Source: Cercospora beticola (taxonomy: Eukaryota; Ascomycota; Dothideomycetes; Mycosphaerellales; Mycosphaerellaceae). Taken from it: a stretch of DNA of 64,000 nucleotides. The notes below the pieces were generated by a model. It worked only from the letters and a program-made list of their open reading frames with translations. It was not told the origin of the DNA and ran no database searches. The position numbers and the translations under genes were made by a program. Below are positions 24,598 to 37,249 of the stretch, piece after piece. Numbering within the stretch: the stretch's first letter is position 1; every line of letters begins with the position of its first letter. Location of the stretch: NCBI RefSeq assembly GCF_033473495.1, contig NC_088936.1, positions 806,001-870,000 of the forward strand, given 5' to 3'.

Positions 24598-25801
24598 CTA
24601 TAAGAATCCTGTAAGCAAGTGTAGTTGTAATATATAAGAATTCCTGCCCGCTATAAATGCTTCCTTGTCTACGCTCCTAATCTCGGAGCTAGTAGGAACG
24701 CACTTTATAATGTCGTTAATGCGCATATAGACGACCAAGCCCGCATCGTAGGCGAGGTACGCGTCCTCACCGACAACAGCACGCGCTATCCTCATTACGT
24801 CCGACTTCGCTATTATGCTTACGTAGATGCCTATGGTCTCGAACAGCTTCAGGTCGTTCTTTCTCGACTAGCCGAGGAGGGACGTCGGGAACCACGTTTT
24901 TGCACCTAGAGCAGGTGGTAGGAAGTACCATGTTATTGGTCTTGAACTGCGCCGGGAATTTGGAGGACGTCGCACATCGAATGTAGATCATTCTTACACA
25001 GATAATGCAGGCGAGGAACACATGCTCGTTCGAGATGTCCTCTAAGAGCTTCATGTTACCAACGATGCTGTCCTCGTAGTCGCTGCTCAAAGTGCTTTCG
25101 GCCTCTATACTCACAGGTGCTTCGAGCGCACGAGCTTGCTCGACAAGCTCAGCATCACGGATCAGAGCTGGCGAGGGATCGGCGTCGGGCGCTGCACCGG
25201 AGTTAGGCTCTTCCACGGAGAACTTGTTTGGCTCGCCAATTGAAGTCGTGTCTGGTATTACGTCCGTCGGTGGGATCTTGTTTACGATCATGGTTGTGGT
25301 CCAGGTCCCCTTTTCGCGGTTGATGGTCTTTAGCTCAATGATCCTGTGCGGTCTCAAGTTCCAGACACGTCCCGTCTTAGTGCCGTTCCACCTATGTGTG
25401 TCGAAATGCGGGATGATCTTGGTGTTAATGAAGTTGTACGTCTCCATGTCTAGCGACCCTTGACTGGATGCCTTCTTCATCCTCTTCCTCAACTCCTTCT
25501 TGGAGGAGAATACGATCTCGTTGCTCTCAAACGACTTGTCCATCTGCGAGTTTACAATTTTGACTTGGTGCAGTGCAACGATAGCAATATTTTCACTGCT
25601 GATATCGTAGTCGCAAGCATCCTGTAGGCGACCAAAGCCGACATCTCGACCGCGATACGGTGAGCTGCCGGCTCCACACCTACATGAGGCGGCCCCGGGC
25701 CCAGGAAGACAAGGGCAGTCATGCCACAAGTGCGGAGATGGTAGTATTTGACCCTGTGGCATATAGTACCGGTCAGAATGCGGCTCGTGCGATGTTGCCA
25801 T
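24598..25801 (-). pseudogene. hypothetical protein gene, 3' end RIP-mutated or frameshifted
   Basis: From ATG 25801 a frame of 344 codons runs leftward. It is Pro/Gly-rich at the N-terminus, then contains a Lys/Arg/Glu helical block and a compact segment (GRVWNLRPHRIIELKTINRE) that looks like a folded domain. A Cys pair (TTCSRCKN) follows. Near 24890 the frame of best continuity changes by one: the other frame continues as LKLFETIGIYVSIIAKSDVM through ARAVVGEDAYLAYDAGLVV to a stop near 24600, which is the start of RIP-mutated DNA. An indel or an unrecognised intron could explain this. I do not know the family. It is divergent from the dynamin-like gene. Confidence 0.45.
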
Positions 25802-26614
25802 GAGGCCCGAGCTTGCGTTGGGCGCCAGCCTCTGCGGGGTTTAGCTTCGGCAATCTCTGCGCCACACGGCTTACGCCACAACAAGCCCGCCAGTCAATGA
25901 CAACAATGCCGACATTGGTAGATCCAGAGCCACTGAACCCGTATATGCCTCAGCCTCTTCTCGCTACCCTCTGTTCTTGCTGCAGGTGGGATTAGGACGC
26001 GCTATTATGCAACATTTCTGTCTCACTAATTCGGATCCATTTGGCATGGTAGGAAGTTATGAAGCACATCGTCATCTTCCCGCCGCTGAATTTGTTGCCT
26101 GAGGTTTCGCCCTGGTGTGGTTTTTGTGCTCTGCCGCTGCTATGGAGCACAGTTGAGTGGAGCCACCACAACGCACTTTCGCGTCTATCGGAAGTCACCT
26201 CCGTGGTGCAGCACTTTACGCGACCAAGGCCAGTCACCTGCGACTGCGATGATTTCACAGGCTAGTGCCTGCTTCCCTCCGGCCGCTCTCGACTTTGCAC
26301 TAGGATCTGTAGTCCATCGAGCGTAAAAAGCCATAAATCCGTCAAAACATTCCCGGTCCAGTATTTCAAACCGGGACCATGCAGATAGATGAGATGAAGG
26401 TGAGGGTGGTAATGGCATGATCGCAGGAATGACAGTATATGGCGGCTGGGATATCTATAACATTGCATAGTCGGGTGCGTGCAAAATGTGCGGCGCGGTG
26501 TGGTATATTATACCTGGCGTCGTGCACCGTTCACACCTGCCTGGAACGAATTGCAGTACTTTTTCTCCAGTCAAGCACTTTCATGTCAAACTTGTTTTCA
26601 CTATCGGCACAACT
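25802..26614. other. intergenic region between divergent genes
   Basis: Normal base composition. Several overlapping short open stretches on both strands (60-90 codons), none with recognisable features. It should hold the promoters of the hypothetical gene (-) and the dynamin-like gene (+). Confidence 0.4.
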
Positions 26615-28861
26615 ATGGGCGATATGGGGCCAGCAATGCTAGACTTGCATTCGGCGCAGTCCCGTGCACGACTCAGAGCGATTGCGTCCGCCAGGAAAAG
26701 AGGTATCGCCGAGCACATCGCATTACCACAGCTGATCGTATCCGGTGATCAGTCAGCAGGCAAGAGCTCGGTATTGGAAAGAATAACTGGGATTCCTTTT
26801 CCTCGACAAGACGGTCTCTGCACGAGATTCGCGACGGAAATCATTTTGGAAGATGAAGATGCAGAAATGTCGATTTCCGTCGCTATTATCCCACACTCGA
26901 CGCAAACAGAAGAACGCAAGACTCAGATGCTACAGTTCTCCCGATCGATCGAGTCGTTTGCAGAGTTGCCTTTGGTAATAGCGGACGCCGGAACAGCCAT
27001 GGGGGTGAAGGGCTTCGCAAGCGACGAGGCGGGACTATCTTTTGCGCGCGATGTACTTCAAATCCGAGCCTCTGGTCGCACTGGTCTGCATCTGAGCGTC
27101 GTGGACCTACCAGGAATCATCCAGGTACCGAGTGAGGACCAAACGGAAGCAGATGTTGATGCAGTGCATGCTCTTGTCGATGCGTACATGCAAAATCCTC
27201 GCTCCATCATTCTCGCGGTTGTCCAGGCGGGCAATGATATCGCTAATCAACCAGTGATCCGAAAGTCAAAAATGTATAACTACTCTGGTAAGCGTACTAT
27301 AGGGATCATCACTAAACCTAATTTGATCAACCGAGGGACGGAAGGCCGCATTGCCCTGCTGGCAAGAAACGAGGACACGACACGTCTGAAACTAGGATTC
27401 TTCCTTCTCAAGAACCCATCCCCTGAGCAAATGAAGAAGGGAATCTCGCAGCAAGAAAGCACTTCATTAGAGCATACGTTTTTTGAATCGCTTCCATAGA
27501 ATCAGCAAGACCTCGACCCGGGCCGCATCGGTGTGAGCAATTTAAAGGAATATCTGCAGACTCTTCTGGACCGACATATCGAAAAGGAGATGCCGAGGGT
27601 TCGTCAAGATCTCAGAGATTTGAGACAAAAAACTTCAAACGAGATCGAGAAAATGGGCAGCGCACGACTTACTATCGCTGATATGCGTGTATTTCTGTCA
27701 CGACTGGCAATGAGATTCGACAGTCTCTGTTCTTCCGCGCTCCGAGGTAACTATAGCGATTCGGACTTCTTTAGAGCCTCTGAAGAATCGATACCTCCGA
27801 CACGCCTGCGAGCTGTTGTCTACGCCTCGAACATAAAGTATTCCGACCTTATAAGAACTGCGGGCGAAAAGAGGAAGATCAAGGGACATAATGCTTCCGC
27901 TTACGGCCACGATGCTCTCACTGACAGCGAGGGTCCTGGCGAAGCTAGTGAGCCGAGCGACGTGGTCGATAAGCAGATGTTAGTAACGGAGTTGGCGTTC
28001 CGACAATGGATTAAGGAGGTACGTCGCTTGAGCATCTCTAGGGTGTTGTAACTAATAAGCCTGCTAGGTGTATGTGAAAACTCGCGGACGCGAGCTGCCG
28101 GGGGAGTACAACCACGTGTTCTTGGCGGAATTGTTCTATTAGCACTCTAGCAGATAGCTCCGCCTCGCTGCTAATTATCTTAACTATCTTTATGAATGTC
28201 TGGACCGTTTTGTAGAAGCGGTTATATTATATCTTTCTAATAAGGAGCATACGAGGAGCAAGTTACGAGAACGAATAGCCTACGAGCTCGAAAGGATAAA
28301 AGTTAATACTAACGAGGAGCTCGCTAGGCTATAGCATAACGAGTCTTAGCAGCCCCTTACTTATAACTATTACTATACGGACAACATCTAGAAGGCGCGG
28401 AATAACGCTATACGTAAAGCTCTTAAAAAGGCAATAGACGAGACGACAAGCTACGACTACTATAGATATATATATATTAGTAATAATAGTATCGATATCT
28501 AAATATTTCTTATATCGTTATAAAAGCGAGTTATCGTAGATATAGACGAGTAGGTATATTCTAAGGCGAGGGCTACTCTAGTAGTATATTATAAGGTAGG
28601 CCTATCCGATATATTAACTAACTTAGCGCTAAATGCTAGTAGGTTGCCCGGAAGACCTTCGTAGATAACCTCTGCTATTAGGCTATCGAGCGGTATCTAC
28701 TTCGAGATTTGCCGAGCGTATTCTCCCCTTAAAAGGTAGTAGCTTATTCGGATAAAGAACTTCGCTTTCTTATAGAAGAATCGAAAGAGGCGATTAAGAA
28801 ACGAGAACGCTTACTACGCTTCTATACTATTCTCGAGGAATGTCTATTAGAGCTTCTTTAG
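26615..28861 (+). pseudogene. dynamin-like GTPase, inactivated by RIP-type mutations
   Basis: Exons 26615-28018, 28068-28595 and 28640-28861 add up to 718 codons in frame. Introns are 28019-28067 (GTACGT...CTAAT...TAG) and 28596-28639 (GTAGGC...CTAAC...TAG). The order is the GTPase domain with G1 GDQSAGKSS (residues 44-52), G3 DLPG (164-167) and G4 TKPN (233-236), then the stalk, then a GED-like end (VARKTFVDNLCY...FSPLKVVAYSDKELRFLIEE). An in-frame TAG at 27497-27499 replaces what should be Trp. G4 normally ends in Asp, and the Asn here is a TG-to-TA change. From about 28130 the exons are heavily RIP-mutated. ATG 26615 is preferred over 26486 because family members have a short lead before G1. 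Such proteins (Mx-like) are abundant in fungal accessory genomes. Confidence 0.85.
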
Positions 28862-31759
28862 TAAGGTATATAGCTATAAGCTTTAGAGACTAACGTCGAT
28901 TTCCCTTATTCTCTTATTTTATAATATCTCCTTAGCTCGACTATATAGTTCGGATTATATTCGGCGTATAAAGAGCCCTATAAGATCCGGCGCTCTATAT
29001 AATATCTTTTTTGCAAAGTATTGCGATATTATAGCAGAAATTAATAGGTAGTAGTATATATTCGTAAGGCTAGGTTAACTCGTAAAGATACGAGACTAAG
29101 CTCGAATAACGAGTTTTACTCGTAAGGGGTAAGCTACTCTATACGAATAGAATCTTCGCCGTAATCTATCTTATAGCTTTTTACGTTATCGTCGCTTAAT
29201 CTACTGCTCTCGTATAGCGTCCTAAAAGCGCGATCTTATATATATACTACCTATAATATCGGGGCCTAATCTACTCGGGCCTCTACTTCTTAGTCTTTGC
29301 TCTCGGTAGTAGTATATATACTAAAGTATCTAGCGGATAACCTAGTTCTCCTCTACTGCTCTATCGGTATTATAGCTAAGCTCGTATACCGCTCTCGTTA
29401 TAGTAGAAGCTTCCTTATAGATACGTAGGATTTCTTAGTATATTCGGGACTCGTTAGTTTAGATCCTATAGGAGCGTTATTAGTAGTAGTTCTTAATACG
29501 CTCTATTAAAATATACTCTTATACTCTTCGTACGCTTCCTTAGTAATAAGTCTAGCTCTTGCCTCGGCCGCTTTAGTCTAGGCGGCGTTAGTTAAGCCGA
29601 GGCTAATAATAAGTAAGAATTACCTTTATTATAGTATATAATATATAGTAAGCGTCGTCCTTTATTAAAAGCCTAATACGCTCTATAAATCTCGTTTTGC
29701 TCTCGCTCTTAGCTAAGGCTCTTATTCGAGGTACTATATCTCCGGAATATAGACTAAACGTAGTTATCGAATTTGCGTAAAGGAATACTACTATAATCTC
29801 GAGATATATACTAGGTTTATACCCGTTAATTAATATATTACTACCTCCTAATCTAATTGTCCTTATTATACTATATTATAGGCATAAGTCTACTATAGCG
29901 CTATACTACTCTAAAGCTCTATATAGTAGTTTAAGGGTTTATACGTCGTTATACGAATATATCTATAACGATATCGAATACGCTAATAAAGAAAATACTT
30001 AGAGAATACGAATCGTTTTTACCTATCCTTAGGCTCTATCTTAAGCGTTACGTTATCGGCCGTATTATCCCTAGCAAAGGTAGGGTAGTAAAGCTTATAA
30101 AAAGCCTCGTATAATCTTGCGAGATATTTCTAGCAACATTCTACCTTACGAGCGGCGCGCTACCTTAATTAGCTACTTGCTATTAATTAGACTAAATGTC
30201 GCACGGCGACTATATACTAGATTATCGCCTACCGACTTATATACGTACTATATTCCGCGATGCGGTAGTCCGGATCTCGCGTATAGCTAAGCAGAAGTAT
30301 AAATAGAAAGCAGTTAGTACTTAAATGCTACCTACCTACCTTATAGAGTCTATATATTAGTAGCTTAACCGCGAATATAGTCCTGCCTCTCGTTAGGAAA
30401 ACGGATATACGATTTAAGTACTACTAATTTCTCGAAGTCGTATAAATCCCGAGTAAGTCGAAACCTCTTACTAAAACCTCCGGGAAATAAGCTATCTAAT
30501 ACTATAGCTCGGAGTAGAACTATCGATCGGCTTATAACCTATAATAGGCTAAATCTGTACCTCTCTATATCGAGTAGCGACCTACCCGCAAGCCCCCGCC
30601 TAGCGGTTAAGCTCGCGTACTATAACTGTTTTCGTAAGAGGTCGTAATAAGCGTCCGTTCCCGCTACGTAGTTAGAGATACTAAATAGTAAGGTATAATT
30701 AGACTATCTTAAGCTCCCGAGCCGCGCTACTATAATTCTCTCTAGTAGAGCTATACTACTATATAATAAGCTCTAATCGATTTGTACCTATATCGTTATC
30801 TAGAGGCTACTCGCCTCGAGACCGGTAGGTATAAGCCTATATATCTAGAGGTTATAAAATCGATACGTTAGCCTCGATACTCGATATATATAACTAAGCT
30901 CGTATTATAAATATATAATCTCTAGAACTAAGCTCCTAGTATAAAAGGACTAAGACTATATAAAGGACCGTTCTTATAGAAGGAATAGAGTATAACGTAA
31001 AAGACTATTACGCAAATATAAATAGTTAAATAGAACCGTCTTTTTCGGTCGATATATATTATATCGCCGGCCTCTAGGTACTTCCTCGTATATCTAGCTA
31101 AAATATAAGGCGTATAGGCCGACACTATAGTATACTTACGCAATCTAATTAACCTCTAGCTTAACTTATAGATACTAGGATAGATTAGATCGGACGGCGA
31201 CCTAGCCGTAAGAACTTACTACGTATCTTAGATACTCGGATCTTATTATCTACTTCTCTGCCGGCAAGCATTATATAGTAAGTATAGGCGCGGCTAATTC
31301 TGCTAGATACTAAGTAATAGGAATTATAGAAATATGCGAAAGTAAATTAATAAGGGAACAAATAAGTAGTTATCCGTATAGTATATCCTAAAAGAATTAA
31401 AAAGCCGACTACGCTAGACTATATATATAACTAGAGAGATAATATATATTATATACATTGCTTGCCCCCTATATAGGCAGCGCCTTTATATATCGTCTAT
31501 ACTATAGAAAGATCTCGATATAAACTCCTCCTCTAGCTTCCGCTTTTTAGTAGCTAAGTTAGTCCCTACGAGATATAAAGTCTAATTTGGCGATTGTTGC
31601 GAAGTTGTCGATTAAAGAGTCCCTATAGCTTGCGTGTCTGTTCCTACTTCGTATAAGATAGGGGCCTAATTATCCGTTAGCACGTATCTATTATTATCTA
31701 TCTACCCGTTTGCCTATTTAACAAATTAGTCTGCGTCTTAGAAGCAATATATAGGAGAC
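28862..31759. repeat. RIP-mutated DNA, no identifiable gene
   Basis: Follows the dynamin-like gene without interruption. TA-rich, TG and CA almost absent. A minus-strand open stretch (30928-31143) is Tyr/Ile-rich with a hydrophobic block, but this is expected from composition. Nothing else recognised. Confidence 0.7.
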
Positions 31760-32322
31760 TTACAGCCAGTCGCCGCGCTAGCTACTGCTTGGCGCTTGTC
31801 CGCGGCTGCCTGCAACAGTATTAGGAATTCGGTATAAGTCTATTACGAAACGCTTAGGTGCTATACTAGCTCAAATACAGTATAGTAGAAGTCCTGTCGG
31901 GTCTTGTTCAAATCCTGCTCTCCTAAGGTGTCGTTATCCGCGTAGCGGATCAAATTACTAAGTATCTCGCTTAGATTGACGAGGAAATTTTGCTCTTCGT
32001 CGACGGTTAGGAGGACATGTTTAGCTACAGCGCCACTAATTGTCTAGAGGTAGTTTCTATAGTTCGGTCGCAGCAAGGTCTCAGGCTGCGGTCCTCGAGG
32101 CGTATTACGCACGAACTTATGCCTAGGACCGAATCCAAGATGCGCAACGCCGCGACGTATAATGGAAGCTAATTCTCTTGTCGCTATCTCAGTGATGTGG
32201 AGGTAGGTAGTTCCTGGACTCCGGCTCAGATTCTCTATTACAGGCTCGGTGAGAAGTTGCGTCGCGCCGAAAAGAAAGATGTAGAGGATTCCATCAGCCC
32301 TGAACGGAACTGCGAAAAGCAT
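31760..32322 (-). pseudogene. conserved-looking hypothetical protein, 3' half RIP-mutated
   Basis: From ATG 32322 a frame of 92 codons contains a hydrophobic start, then TTYLHITEIATRELASIIRR and HLGFGPRHKFVR. It stops at TAG 32044-32046, but the same frame continues downstream (TISGAVAKHVLLTVDEE, LRYADNDTLGEQDLNK-like segments) with only TAG/TAA breaks into the RIP-mutated zone near 31760. The gene is therefore cut by a RIP boundary, as the dynamin gene is. An upstream exon is possible. I do not recognise the family. Confidence 0.45.
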
Positions 32323-33099
32323 TATTAGCGTCAGGTAGAGCCGCGGGAGCCCTTGCAGGTTGTCTGTTAGAAGAAAGGAATGATAAGCTAATTGAATACT
32401 CGAATGCGAGTATTTGTCCTTATGTACGTGACACTCAAACGCGGAACATAATGTCTTGTGCTAATACTTGGGGACGTGTGACATTGCTCGCCATCTCACA
32501 GACTCTACACAGAGGAGGCCTAAGAAACGGCCCTGTTCACTGCCCCTGATCTCCCATGCATCTCCAGTCAAGACCTATCATAGGCAGATGCCGCCTGTAT
32601 AGCAAATGACACGGCAAAGACCATCACAATCCTCGTCACATCGCTTACTGGACTGGACGGACCTCCACACACGAGTAATGAGATTCGGTCGAGAGTGAAG
32701 GGCGCTAAACATGGTTTATAGAATCACTCCAGAAAGCGTTTCTCGCCTTGGGTGTCTCGCTCTAATATCGCATCGTACGGAAAAACTATTTCTGGCTCGG
32801 TCACTTCTCCCAACTGTGCCTCGATGCATCAAGCAGAACGGCGCATGATTTTTCTGGTTTCGTAACTGATTACTACATTGATATCCATAACTTGCCTTGA
32901 GTGTCATTGCGATGTGGGGAAACCAAGTTGCGCGTGGACCCACCTTCTTCCACATACCCAATCGAAACACTCTGTGGTACTCCCTCATGAATACCGGCTT
33001 CTGACACACCAACCCTCCGCCGCTGCATCCTTCTCCATATTGGCCCCGGCCAATCGCGGGGATCATGAATTCCAACTAGAATTTGAACATACTGCAATA
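32323..33099. other. intergenic, weak coding signal
   Basis: Normal composition. Short overlapping open stretches on both strands, none recognised. It may include the 3' end of the membrane-protein gene to the right. Confidence 0.35.
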
Positions 33100-33907
33100 T
33101 CAGCGTACTCGTGGGATGGCCTGGAAGAATCGTCCACATCCAATAAGGTATCAGGTTCCTTGTAAAGATGAGCAAGTATCATTGATGGATGAGGAAGGAC
33201 TCACAATTGTCGGCTGGCTATGGTTGCAACCGCAGACAAATTCGTGGCCAAAGTGCGTTCGTGCTTCCAAATCACATAGACCTGCATTGTGAGAAGACAC
33301 CCTTCAGTAGCAGTTGAGAGCGCTGGCGGGACCCAAATGGCCAGCGAGTGCAGTAGCTAGTGGAGCCATCAGCGATTGCCTTCACATCGCGATAGGGTTC
33401 TTGTACGTCAGACCGTCGTGCCAGGGCTCGCAGTAGGATCGAAATGATACCCGTAGTCGTAATGCCACCAAGGACGATCCCCATAGCCCGCGAAGAGTGC
33501 TTAGGCCAACTAAGATAAGCCAACTCTGCAACGACGGTACCCTCAACGAAAAGCACCGCACAGGCGAGCAGGATACGAGTCGTGTGGTCCTAGATTTCTC
33601 TCAGCCAGATAGGTAGCTATGTTTCCGTTCAACTGACCACACCCGAGCTGCCTTGTATTCGAAGGCCCAGCTCACAGGCGCAATGAACTAGCCCGAATAT
33701 GGCTGTGATGATGGGCATGGTTTGTTTCGCTCGCCGCGAGTAAGTCGGAGGGTGCAGCATTTCGATGCCGGTCCGTCGTCGTGCGGTGCCTGTGCTATGT
33801 TCGAGACGAATCGCAGACCGTAGCAGCAACAGCGACTGTCCAGAGAAGCAGACTAGGAAGAATGAAGAGCACACGATGTAAGCAAATGATTGAGGTTCCA
33901 TTGTCAA
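33100..33907 (-). CDS. putative small membrane protein with four hydrophobic segments
   Basis: From ATG 33907, exon 1 runs to 33638. A phase-0 intron, 33590-33637 (GTCAGT...CTAG), joins exon 2 (starting DHTTRILLACAVLF). Four hydrophobic stretches are visible: FAYIVCSSFFLVCF, MPIITAIFGLVHCA, RILLACAVLFVEGTVVAELAYL and VLGGITTTGIISILLRAL. A polar cytoplasmic-type tail begins RRSDVQEPYRDVK. One or two more introns are needed to reach a likely last exon near 33120-33200 (HLYKEPDTLLDVDDSSRPS). Exon borders after 33430 are not certain, and the gene may be damaged. Family unknown. Confidence 0.4.
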
Positions 33908-34487
33908 GAACGGTGAACCAAGGACGATTGGCGAAGGTGACCACGCAGGTTCAAGGACTTACATATGGCCTCCTTAATGGTCAGTAGTTGGAGTGCATTC
34001 AATCCGTTGGCTTCCATATTCAGCGTATTGGAGATAATGGCCCGTCATGCCAAAATCGGGTTGCGTCTTCAGCACCTTGAAGTGCTGTTCACCAGATTCG
34101 ACATCTAGCGATAGCTATCTTGTGAGGGTCGCTTGCGCTAGACTAGTCACTGGAAGTCGTGTGTGGGCAAGCCTATGATTAGGTATCATGCAGTCCATGC
34201 TAGACACGTGCCTTCGATGTAATCCTTTAGCGCCGAGCACGAACAAGCGACACTGAACTAACGGGCCGTGGAACAAAGCTTCCGTCTCTGTCCGGGGCAG
34301 GGAGTAAGATTGGTGTCGTCTTCTCGCTTAGCTGGCTCGGCTACGGGTCTTGAGCTCGTTGTGCAGCGCTGAGAGACGCACGGACAGATGAGCAGGCGAG
34401 TCGCCTGCTCCGTCGCGCCTGCGTGATACAGAGGTGCCGGACTCCCTCCATCGTGACTTCAGCTTTTTGTCTTCCCTCTCCACAATC
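33908..34487. other. intergenic region
   Basis: Divergent upstream region of the membrane-protein gene (-) and the hypothetical gene at 34488 (+). No motif identified. A 93-codon minus-strand stretch at 34328-34609 overlaps the first exon of the plus-strand gene and is probably its shadow. Confidence 0.4.
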
Positions 34488-35971
34488 ATGAGTGTATCTA
34501 CCTCATCCAACACATTACCAGCGCGAATAGCTGATTTACTCCGTGACTTGACCCCTAGGGACGCTCTCAAATGTGAAGTGTGCCGCCTCATGTACCATTG
34601 AATTTCCATGGACTGAAATATCTACAGATCTTCCGGACCGCCTTCTACAACTTTATCGAGCGTGGCGACAGCTATTTCCGCGGGGATCTTGCAACACGCC
34701 TTGGAGAACTGACAGGCGGACAACGACCACACAAACGACGGAAGAAAGCCACGTCAGTGCGTTCACCACTGGAGAAACGCGCCCGGAGCTATTTCCAAGA
34801 ACAAAGGGCACGTGGCAGCGAAGGCAATGAAGATGGCAAGATCGATGACATGTGGAGTGCCGTCGAGTGCTTACAAGCCGCGTGCGCCCGATCCGTGAGC
34901 GCCTATGAGGATATTCTGAGGCAATCACGGCCTGCAATCGAAGGGAATCGACAAAAGCTTGCTCTGGACATTTATAAAGCATCCAGCGCGAGTTCATGCA
35001 CGGTGGAGAGTGGGCGTCGATTCGACCTGCTGCATGTGGAGTACGAAGTCAAGTTGTTGAAGAATAACGTGGACCGTGGTGTGACAGCCACGGGCGCCAC
35101 CGAAGGCAGTGTTGCAGCTGCTGAGCGTGAGTTTGCTCGACTTGCGAGCGCTGACCCTCGTTCAGTGCGTAATGCGCGTGAGAATGCCCGGCCATACGTC
35201 CATGTCGCGACCCATGCAAGTGGATTGGGCTTGGTTCTGATGCTCGGTTCTCAGACTCGCAACTTGTAAGTTGTCTACTGAAAGGTGTGCGAGCAGGGTC
35301 TTGCGCTGATCGAGAGATTCAGATGGGAGCGTCAACTGAGCAACAAGAACATATCCTGGATATTGGACTTTTGCAGCATAGAACTTAAGGGAGTCGCGGA
35401 AAGAGCACAGGAGTTACAGCCCATCGCTCGAGAGCTCGTGGTGCGCGGGTTTCAGGCTCGTGGTGTGGATCAACGTGAACTTGAAGAGGGCAATCATTTG
35501 TTTTCTGCCCATTTTCCTCAGGCGTGCCAGCACAAGATCCAGACTGATGCCATAGACGCCTTGATCGCTGCTGCGGACCATCTCCAGACGAATGCGCAGT
35601 TCAGCTTCCGAAGCTGTCCAGATGCACAGGTAGGCGCGACCGTGACGCCAGAGTTGCAGATCGCCCATAGCTCGAGGGAGGAGCATTCAGGCACCCAAGA
35701 ACATCGTAATATCACAAGGGTGTCTCCACAAGGACATGCAATCGACGCTGGTGAGTTCGAGTTGAACAGTTCTGGCACATTCGTGGACGGACTCTCCAAA
35801 GAGGGCGCTCGTGCCCAAATGCAAGAATGCGCTCTCGAACAGTTCCAGTCAGGGCCGGGAGAATATTGGGGATTGGGCGAAGAGTTCGCTGCAGACTCTG
35901 CTCTCCTAGATTGTTGGATACCAGAGGAGTCGAACGACTTTCTCCACATTTGGGATGTCACTACGCACTAA
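34488..35971 (+). CDS. hypothetical protein, multi-exon
   Basis: ATG 34488 opens a 30-codon exon, then an intron at 34578-34627 (GTGTGC...CTACAG, phase 0) leads into a frame that stays open to about 35136. A second intron between about 35137 and 35296 (GTGAGT donor at 35137 or a later one; CAG acceptor at 35296) joins the last exon, which ends at TAA 35971. The protein is alpha-helical and charged, with a basic patch (RPHKRRKKATS) near residue 50 and an acidic C-terminus rich in Trp, Leu, Glu and Ser. There is no recognised domain. The basic patch could be a nuclear localisation signal. The unbroken frames and fitting introns favour a real gene. Confidence 0.5.
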
Positions 35972-36231
35972 GCGACTGACTGATGCCGTCGGTTGTATGC
36001 TTTACCCTCACGACACCACCGCGTAAAGTATATAGACGTCGTCGCTTTGGAGATGCGTACCACTCACGCTTAGTGAAGCACCCGATTCTGTTTCTGCGGA
36101 TGTAACTAGCGCCAACATCCAAGCATTGTCTGCCCTCTGGTCCTCGCTGAATGTGTTGGGCCGAATTATGATGCAGCCCTTCCGCCATGTCAATCGGCCC
36201 ACTGGGTGTCTATCGGAGAAGTCCTACTTCT
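35972..36231. other. intergenic
   Basis: Nothing recognised. Confidence 0.4.
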
Positions 36232-36465
36232 TCATTTAGTCCGCTCCTCGGCTGTTTGTGGATGTACTTTTACCTTTTCAAACATCTCCATGGTCTCGGC
36301 CAGGATCTCTTGATGGTTTTCCGGCTCAAATAGTAGATACGGTGCCCTCTTCTCGCGTGCAGATCTCATCTCATCTTGCAGCTTATCCCTCATCTTCATT
36401 CCTGCGTCCCTAGCCGTTTCTTCGAGATTCTTTCGAGGGGTTTCAGCGAGGGCGATGGAGGCCAT
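36232..36465 (-). CDS. small hypothetical protein
   Basis: 77 aa from ATG 36465. Strongly helical and charged (Glu, Lys, Arg, Met), with alternating blocks typical of a soluble helix bundle or an exon of a larger protein. No family recognised, and no matching upstream exon found. It could be a remnant. Confidence 0.3.
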   Translation of the reverse strand: MASIALAETPRKNLEETARDAGMKMRDKLQDEMRSAREKRAPYLLFEPENHQEILAETMEMFEKVKVHPQTAEERTK

Positions 36466-37249
36466 GGTGGATCGGGTTCAATATGTCCGTCGAGGATGCG
36501 ATGACGGTACGGGAGTTTTTGGACTGCGAGGTGGACAGCGCAGAACCAAGTTTGCCCCGCTACTAGCGCTGGGACACAAAATCACGTGTCGCGAGCATTT
36601 TCCGCACCAGCATCAAACTGTGAAAAGCATTCTTGGGCACGGCTGGCGAGTCCGTCCCTTTGTACGTACTGTCGGCCACGGATGCATCATCCTTGAACGG
36701 CTGTAAGACCCTCACAGCGCGCCGGGGGACGCGAGAGCAAATGGTCAGGTGCGGATACGAAAGAGCAGAGAGATGAGGGAAGCGGTATGTGGACATGCAA
36801 CATCGAACCCGGCTTGTAGCAGTGTCTGCGCGTTCCCAAACGTAGTCGCATAGGGACGTCTCCCTACGGAGCTGATGCAATGGTCACGGCGAACACCGAC
36901 GGCTTGATCCTGCGAGCAAGGCACGAAATTGAGCGCTGTACTCCAAGCCACCAACACCGCTTGGCCGGAACGGGAAGACTTGATCGTGACGTCTCACTGG
37001 GAACCATGATAGTCTTCAGGTATATAGTGTAAAAACATCAAATGAAGGCGAAGCCTCTGCATTCTCCGCCTGTGATCGATGCACTGGTGTACTCCGAAGT
37101 TGCCTCCCCGTGTACTCTTTCATTCATGTGTTGAGCATTCCCTCCGGTTGGACGTCGCCACGATATCTGATGCTGAAGCGGAGTTGCACTTTCGGTATGT
37201 CCATTGTGTAACCAGGTTTGCACCTGTTTCGTGGATTTTGGAGGCATGA
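36466..37249. other. intergenic
   Basis: Normal composition. Short open stretches on both strands without features. Confidence 0.35.

Noticed and set aside
32716..33175. Minus-strand frames with a Trp/Pro motif (DPRDWPGPI) reminiscent of membrane acyltransferases
   Set aside because: Only a few residues match, no catalytic His or membrane topology follows, and the segment overlaps a better-fitting small membrane-protein exon.
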